A DNA stretch of 34,618 nt from Phycisphaerae bacterium. Its GTDB lineage: Bacteria > Planctomycetota > Phycisphaerae > UBA1845. Below, piece after piece: positions 32,101-34,618 of the stretch. Every line of letters begins with the position of its first letter. The stretch's first letter is position 1. The DNA lies in NCBI GenBank assembly GCA_020056715.1, contig JAGVHG010000167.1:1-34618 (forward strand). The letters are read 5' to 3'. A program made the position numbers and the translations under genes. Below the pieces are notes generated by a model, which did no database searches, had not been told where the DNA came from, and saw only the letters and a program-made list of their open reading frames with translations.

Positions 32101-33494
32101 CCGACATGTCGTTCCATATCACGACTCCGAACTTCGCGGACTGCAACTGCAACGGCGTTGACGATGAGCAGGACATCACCAACCTTACAAGTACCGACTG
32201 CAACGCCAACGGCGTCCCCGACGAATGCGAACCCGATTGCAACGGCAACAGCGTTCCGGACGACTGCGATATCACCCAGGGATCGAGCGCGGACTGCCAA
32301 CCGAACGGAGTTCCGGACGAATGCGAGATCCCGCCGTTGAATCCATTGAGATCCGATTGCAATAGCAACGGAATACCAGACGACTGTGATCTTGCCGATT
32401 GCACCGGTAATCCTGCATGCGACGACTGCAACGCAAATACTGTTCCCGACGGTTGCGATATTGCAGGTTGTTTGGGCGACCCCGCCTGCGGAGACTGCAA
32501 CGTCAACGGCATCCCCAACGGCTGCGAAATCGCCGACTGCACTGGCGAGCCTGCCTGCGCCGACTGCAACGCCAACGGGTTGCCCGACGTATGCGACATT
32601 GTCACCTGCATGGGAGACCTCGCTTGCGCCGACTGCAACGCCAACGGCGTCCCCGACGGATGCGAACCAGATTGCAACGGCAACGGCGTTCCGGACGACT
32701 GCGATATCACCCAGGGATCGAGCAAGGACTGTCAACCGAACGGGGTCCCGGACGAATGCGACCTGCTCTTCGGCGGCTCCGTGGATGCGGACAACAACAC
32801 CATTCCGGATGAATGCTGCGAACCCGTCAACCCGCCCCAAGACGGACCAGTAGCGAACCTGAAGAACCGTTTCATCTCGTTTCAGGGAAGCAACCCAGGC
32901 AAACTCACGGCCTTGCGAGTGAAGCTGACCTCTTTGCAGCATCCCGACCCGCCGAATTTACCTGGGCGCGAGCCAACCGACTTCTCCGCGTACGAAGGCG
33001 AGTATCGTTGGGTCGGTTCACCGGTCGAATACCGTGAAGGGACTGCCCCGCAACCGACCTTCATCGCCGCACGGCTGCAGTGTGCCCCGTATTACACGGA
33101 TTGGTCGACAGCCGGACTGGTGAATGTCTACGGCCCGGAAATCATGCCCAGTTCGCTTTACCACGTTCAAGCGATTGAGCAGGAGTGTGACGTCAACGGC
33201 GGCGAATCCAACTATTCGGTATCGTTGACCTTGGGCACCGCCCGTTGGGGCGACGTGGTCCCGCCTTTCAGCCCACCCTCCCCGGGCCAGCCCAATGCAA
33301 TTGACATCGTAGGTGTGGTGAACAAGTTAAAGGCTCTGACCGGCGCCCCGACGAAAGTGTACACCATGCTGCAACCTGCGATTGTGAATCTGGCTAACAA
33401 TAACGAAATCAACGCCCTCGATATCGTGTCGGTCGTGGATGCTTTGAAGGGCTTTGCTTACCCTTACACGGGGATCGTCGCGTGCCCGCCGTGA
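29133..33494 (+). CDS. Large secreted zinc metalloprotease with Cys/Asp repeats and dockerin-like C-terminus
   Basis: A 1453-aa secreted protein. I start at GTG 29133: AAGGAG (29118-29123) is 9 bases upstream and the leader (RRWCTIVLLFVVPELLGA) is then ideal; ATGs at 29064 and 29100 lack ribosome sites. A metalloprotease domain carries HEVGHALGFTSGAD (266-279), with zinc ligands His266 and His270 and catalytic Glu. Next come a PPC-like beta domain (LWFRFTATAGSASIS), a planctomycete-type module (ADDFTSDGRPIRSVRWWG), twelve DCNxNGVPDxC repeats (~1003-1229) likely binding calcium, and a C-terminal part with two dockerin-like segments (PNAIDIVGVVNKLKAL, NEINALDIVSVVDALKGF). It probably degrades extracellular protein, with its C-terminus anchoring it. 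Confidence 0.82.
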   Translation: MRYILDRRWCTIVLLFVVPELLGADPKPAQRQLSTPILVEPGPREKSVLYADGSELEVQTETVWRPMCGSDTSNVTVDELRRIAQLSKEAAAAHPWIGQIQGGVAVAQVSFDLVFNVTSALPTGAAEALLAVEQYIEAQFSDPVTVVINIGFAPLGSGILGSTSSSYTSTTWPNARAGLQAGMDPDDTILNFLPAGNTIPVRYNGNTADVTNEDRVYFTLANYRATIGTVSGTAASMTFSSNFSWDYTPQNGIAGGTYCFQSVIAHEVGHALGFTSGADFRSSDIEALDIYRFQRSEGSGTDYNPDTLAEFTTTARMVDQNAPGTDNDVNSDLITVEYQMSDGSPNQASHFSAQNPGIYIMDPSLSSSETFYPDFYRSGDSNMFDAIGWDYPPAYKSCALALELQCNSQRSFDNSSVSNPANPSYSCGTGAAHNGTLWFRFTATAGSASISTCGSVAQDSTLAVYSGTCGALVEIACSEDGGCGAAGLSSLCVTGLTVGNTYYVQMSARTTAARGIYILEIGCSCSGSCCLPPPAGCLISKDDECADVAGFWAGPLTTCVGDNNNDGRDDTCEVEQARFSQLPTVGAEDIASNMDWADLGPNQVLADDFTSDGRPIRSVRWWGSELSPTAPRDGWFISFHEPLALAQPAGPALGLYFCAAEHVIVTQTPVPVCDSPHAVIEYEVSLADCCLLHANSDSRSAVVPAQGMGFFEELCFDYEIGVQAVVGVRYDENPPGGDCVQTLTANAESGDFWGWHTTANAHGIHAAYSTAVSTAGVDWQYGPWDPVIGACSIANMAFELITTAPAGSADLILWDNGLPNDRDDLNSQFGGQVSDCMTVDDVNFPNGAVIQDLSWLNEEQPAFTWSGRVRLEIYPDTGAAAPNGSAMSVGMWVPDDGGTVTRTALGAGQFYPRYRYDVTGLNLTLPPGIWWIGLATADSPGGTGRSYWTTSHSSSPTPLLFFVGEAYVRGSCVGSSTFQPWSSFIGGRKSDMSFHITTPNFADCNCNGVDDEQDITNLTSTDCNANGVPDECEPDCNGNSVPDDCDITQGSSADCQPNGVPDECEIPPLNPLRSDCNSNGIPDDCDLADCTGNPACDDCNANTVPDGCDIAGCLGDPACGDCNVNGIPNGCEIADCTGEPACADCNANGLPDVCDIVTCMGDLACADCNANGVPDGCEPDCNGNGVPDDCDITQGSSKDCQPNGVPDECDLLFGGSVDADNNTIPDECCEPVNPPQDGPVANLKNRFISFQGSNPGKLTALRVKLTSLQHPDPPNLPGREPTDFSAYEGEYRWVGSPVEYREGTAPQPTFIAARLQCAPYYTDWSTAGLVNVYGPEIMPSSLYHVQAIEQECDVNGGESNYSVSLTLGTARWGDVVPPFSPPSPGQPNAIDIVGVVNKLKALTGAPTKVYTMLQPAIVNLANNNEINALDIVSVVDALKGFAYPYTGIVACPP
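32196..32761 (+). repeat. Internal 131-bp duplication in the protease repeat region
   Basis: 32196-32326 and 32631-32761 align without gaps at an offset of 435 bp (145 codons), with about 8 differences by eye. They encode the same three-repeat block (DCNANGVPD, DCNGN, DCQPNGVPDEC). A recent in-frame duplication within the repeat array. Confidence 0.75.
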
Positions 33495-33581
33495 CCGCGG
33501 AAACGCAAAAAGCAGAAACCAGGCGTGTGACGGTTTGACCTCGATGAACCGAGCTTCCAACTTTGCAGTATCTTTGCGTTT

Positions 33582-34595
33582 CTACGGAGTCTCGATCGGT
33601 GCGTCGACGACGCGGACAGCCCGGATGTAGAGGGTCTGCTTCGGACGACTGTGGTCATCGACCGGACCCGCCATGAGGTGGTCGAGTGATTGCATCGACG
33701 CCTCCCCGGACAGTTCCCCAAAGACGGTGTAGCGACCGTCCCAATCTTTCTGCCGAGTATTGCTGATGAAGAACTGACAGCTCGCGGAGTCCTGGTCGTC
33801 GTCCAGCAAAGCCATCGACACCGTGCCCTTCTCGTGCGGGCGATTGTTGAACTCGGCCGGAATCCGCTTGCCGTCCAAGCGAATCCCCGTCCCGTCGCCA
33901 CGGGGGCAGCCACCCTGGATCATGTACCCCGGTTCGACGCGATGGAAGGTCTTGCCCGTGTAGAAGCCAGACTTAGCAAGCTCCAGAAAATTGGCCACGT
34001 GCTGCGGGGCGTCGTCATAGAATAAGGAAATGGTCATCGTGCCGTCGTCCGTCACCAACTCAACCTGCTTCCGCGGGGCGATGGTCAACAATACAGTTTC
34101 GCTCATCACCCCGGCCGCATAGGGCTTCCAGGAGAGCCGAAACTGACCGGCGCCGCGAAGTGACGGAAAATACTCTCGCAAATCGAGCGTCGTTCCGACC
34201 GTACTGCGCGGGGCAAGCAGCAAAATCGGAGCTTGGGTGGGCGTGCGGTAGCCGACGGGCTGGTCCCAGTGCCGCCCCGCTTCGGTGGTCACCAGAACGC
34301 CGGACGTTGCCCCGCCGCTGAACACATGGGCCAGCGGAAGCCCCATCTCCGGCGAGGGAATCGCAGGCTCGGAGCCTGGTACGGTCAGCGTCACCGGCTC
34401 GTTGGTCGTATTTTCGATCGAAAACTGAACCCAAATCGGGTGGTTGATGGGCACGTGCTGGGACGTAGCCCGAAGATGGGCCTGGATGCCGGGTATGGCA
34501 TTATCGGCAGCCGCCGCGGCCTTGTGCCACTGCTCTAGAGCAGTGCCACCGCCAACAAGCACAGCCAGCGTTATGCCGAACGAATTCAGCCGCAT
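33582..34595 (-). CDS. Secreted cyclophilin-type peptidyl-prolyl isomerase
   Basis: A 337-aa protein. A hydrophobic leader (SFGITLAVLVGGG) directs export. Residues ~30-180 form a beta-rich domain (HPIWVQFSIENTTNEPVTLT). The C-terminal half is a cyclophilin: FLELAKSGFYTGKTFHRVEP, YMIQGGCPRGDGTG, AEFNNRPHEKGTVSMAL, SASCQFFISN and YTVFGELSGE, with the catalytic FHR Arg and the QFFI motif. It would speed prolyl isomerisation during folding of exported proteins. ATG at 34595 is preferred to the TTG at 34598. Codons just after the leader (TALEQWHK) are made by a palindrome belonging to a dispersed family. The large secreted protease converges on this gene. Confidence 0.88.
   Translation of the reverse strand: MRLNSFGITLAVLVGGGTALEQWHKAAAAADNAIPGIQAHLRATSQHVPINHPIWVQFSIENTTNEPVTLTVPGSEPAIPSPEMGLPLAHVFSGGATSGVLVTTEAGRHWDQPVGYRTPTQAPILLLAPRSTVGTTLDLREYFPSLRGAGQFRLSWKPYAAGVMSETVLLTIAPRKQVELVTDDGTMTISLFYDDAPQHVANFLELAKSGFYTGKTFHRVEPGYMIQGGCPRGDGTGIRLDGKRIPAEFNNRPHEKGTVSMALLDDDQDSASCQFFISNTRQKDWDGRYTVFGELSGEASMQSLDHLMAGPVDDHSRPKQTLYIRAVRVVDAPIETP
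34522..34545. repeat. Dispersed palindrome copy 3, inside the cyclophilin gene
   Basis: Perfect 18-bp palindrome CACTGCTCTAGAGCAGTG (34528-34545). Read on the minus strand it continues GCACAAGG, matching the GGCACA tail of the copies at 13356 and 18851. It lies in frame at the junction of leader and mature protein. Confidence 0.65.
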
Positions 34596-34618
34596 CAACC
34601 GCCTACCGTCTTCGCACC

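Noticed and set aside
31905-32942. 345-aa open frame on the minus strand with regular repeats
   Set aside because: It is antisense to the DCNxNGVPD repeat region of the protease; its periodicity only mirrors that array.
1-34618. CRISPR array or rRNA genes
   Set aside because: No evenly spaced identical repeats with unique spacers and no rRNA-like sequence were seen; the Asp/Cys codon repeats at 32140-32820 are coding.

Overview
The window is GC-rich bacterial chromosome, most likely from a member of the Planctomycetota (Planctomycetes, perhaps near the Phycisphaerae). This rests on recalled family features, not on a search: a very large secreted metalloprotease with a run of Cys/Asp repeats (DCNxNGVPDxC type), secreted proteins ending in dockerin-like DxxDFxxFQ motifs, a GH10-like protein of a type I associate with planctomycetes, a small 92-aa protein of planctomycete type, Ser/Thr kinase plus FHA pairs, and an integrase of planctomycete type. 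Shine-Dalgarno sites are present at many but not all genes.

Layout. 1-3447 (minus): an FHA-domain protein followed by a membrane-anchored Ser/Thr kinase that runs off the window, with a REP-like double hairpin between them. 3912-5825 (plus): two secreted or membrane proteins of unknown function. 5853-8628 (minus): a small conserved protein and a lipoprotein with a beta-propeller. 8908-10083: a four-module zinc-ribbon protein and a DUF433/PIN-like toxin-antitoxin pair that appears to be read from a leaderless mRNA. 10169-13263: purC, a GH10-like protein that seems to lack both catalytic glutamates, and a ComEA-like helix-hairpin-helix protein. 13415-16397 (minus): a DNA methyltransferase fused to an Mrr-like nuclease domain, a hypothetical protein and an LPS-kinase-like protein. 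16475-21443: an O-antigen-ligase-like membrane protein with TPRs, a lipoprotein flanked by an inverted pair of ~95-bp REP-like elements, hslV without hslU nearby, and a flippase-like membrane protein.

21482-28794 holds a tRNA-Ile(CAU) gene and a 7.2-kb integrated genomic island bounded by an exact 47-bp direct repeat of the 3' part of that tRNA. The island carries two excisionase-type HTH proteins, a small protein, a RepA-like AAA ATPase and a tyrosine integrase in one tight minus-strand operon. It also has a secreted cargo protein preceded by a translationally coupled 42-aa ORF, a serine recombinase with a near-consensus promoter and an apparently leaderless transcript, and a DUF5681-like protein. 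The integrase reading frame runs through the attachment core and the antisense of the tRNA into the chromosome. A 64-aa frame at the other end of the island starts in the right-hand core in exactly the same register. Circularisation would therefore join integrase residues 1-456 to that 64-aa frame, so integration swaps the integrase C-terminus. Both island ends also carry 12-bp-spaced GCAGCGC repeats, candidate arm-type binding sites. This is the most interesting system in the window.

After the island come a large secreted zinc metalloprotease with 12 Cys/Asp repeats and a dockerin-like end, and a secreted cyclophilin whose early coding region contains a palindrome that also recurs in two intergenic regions.
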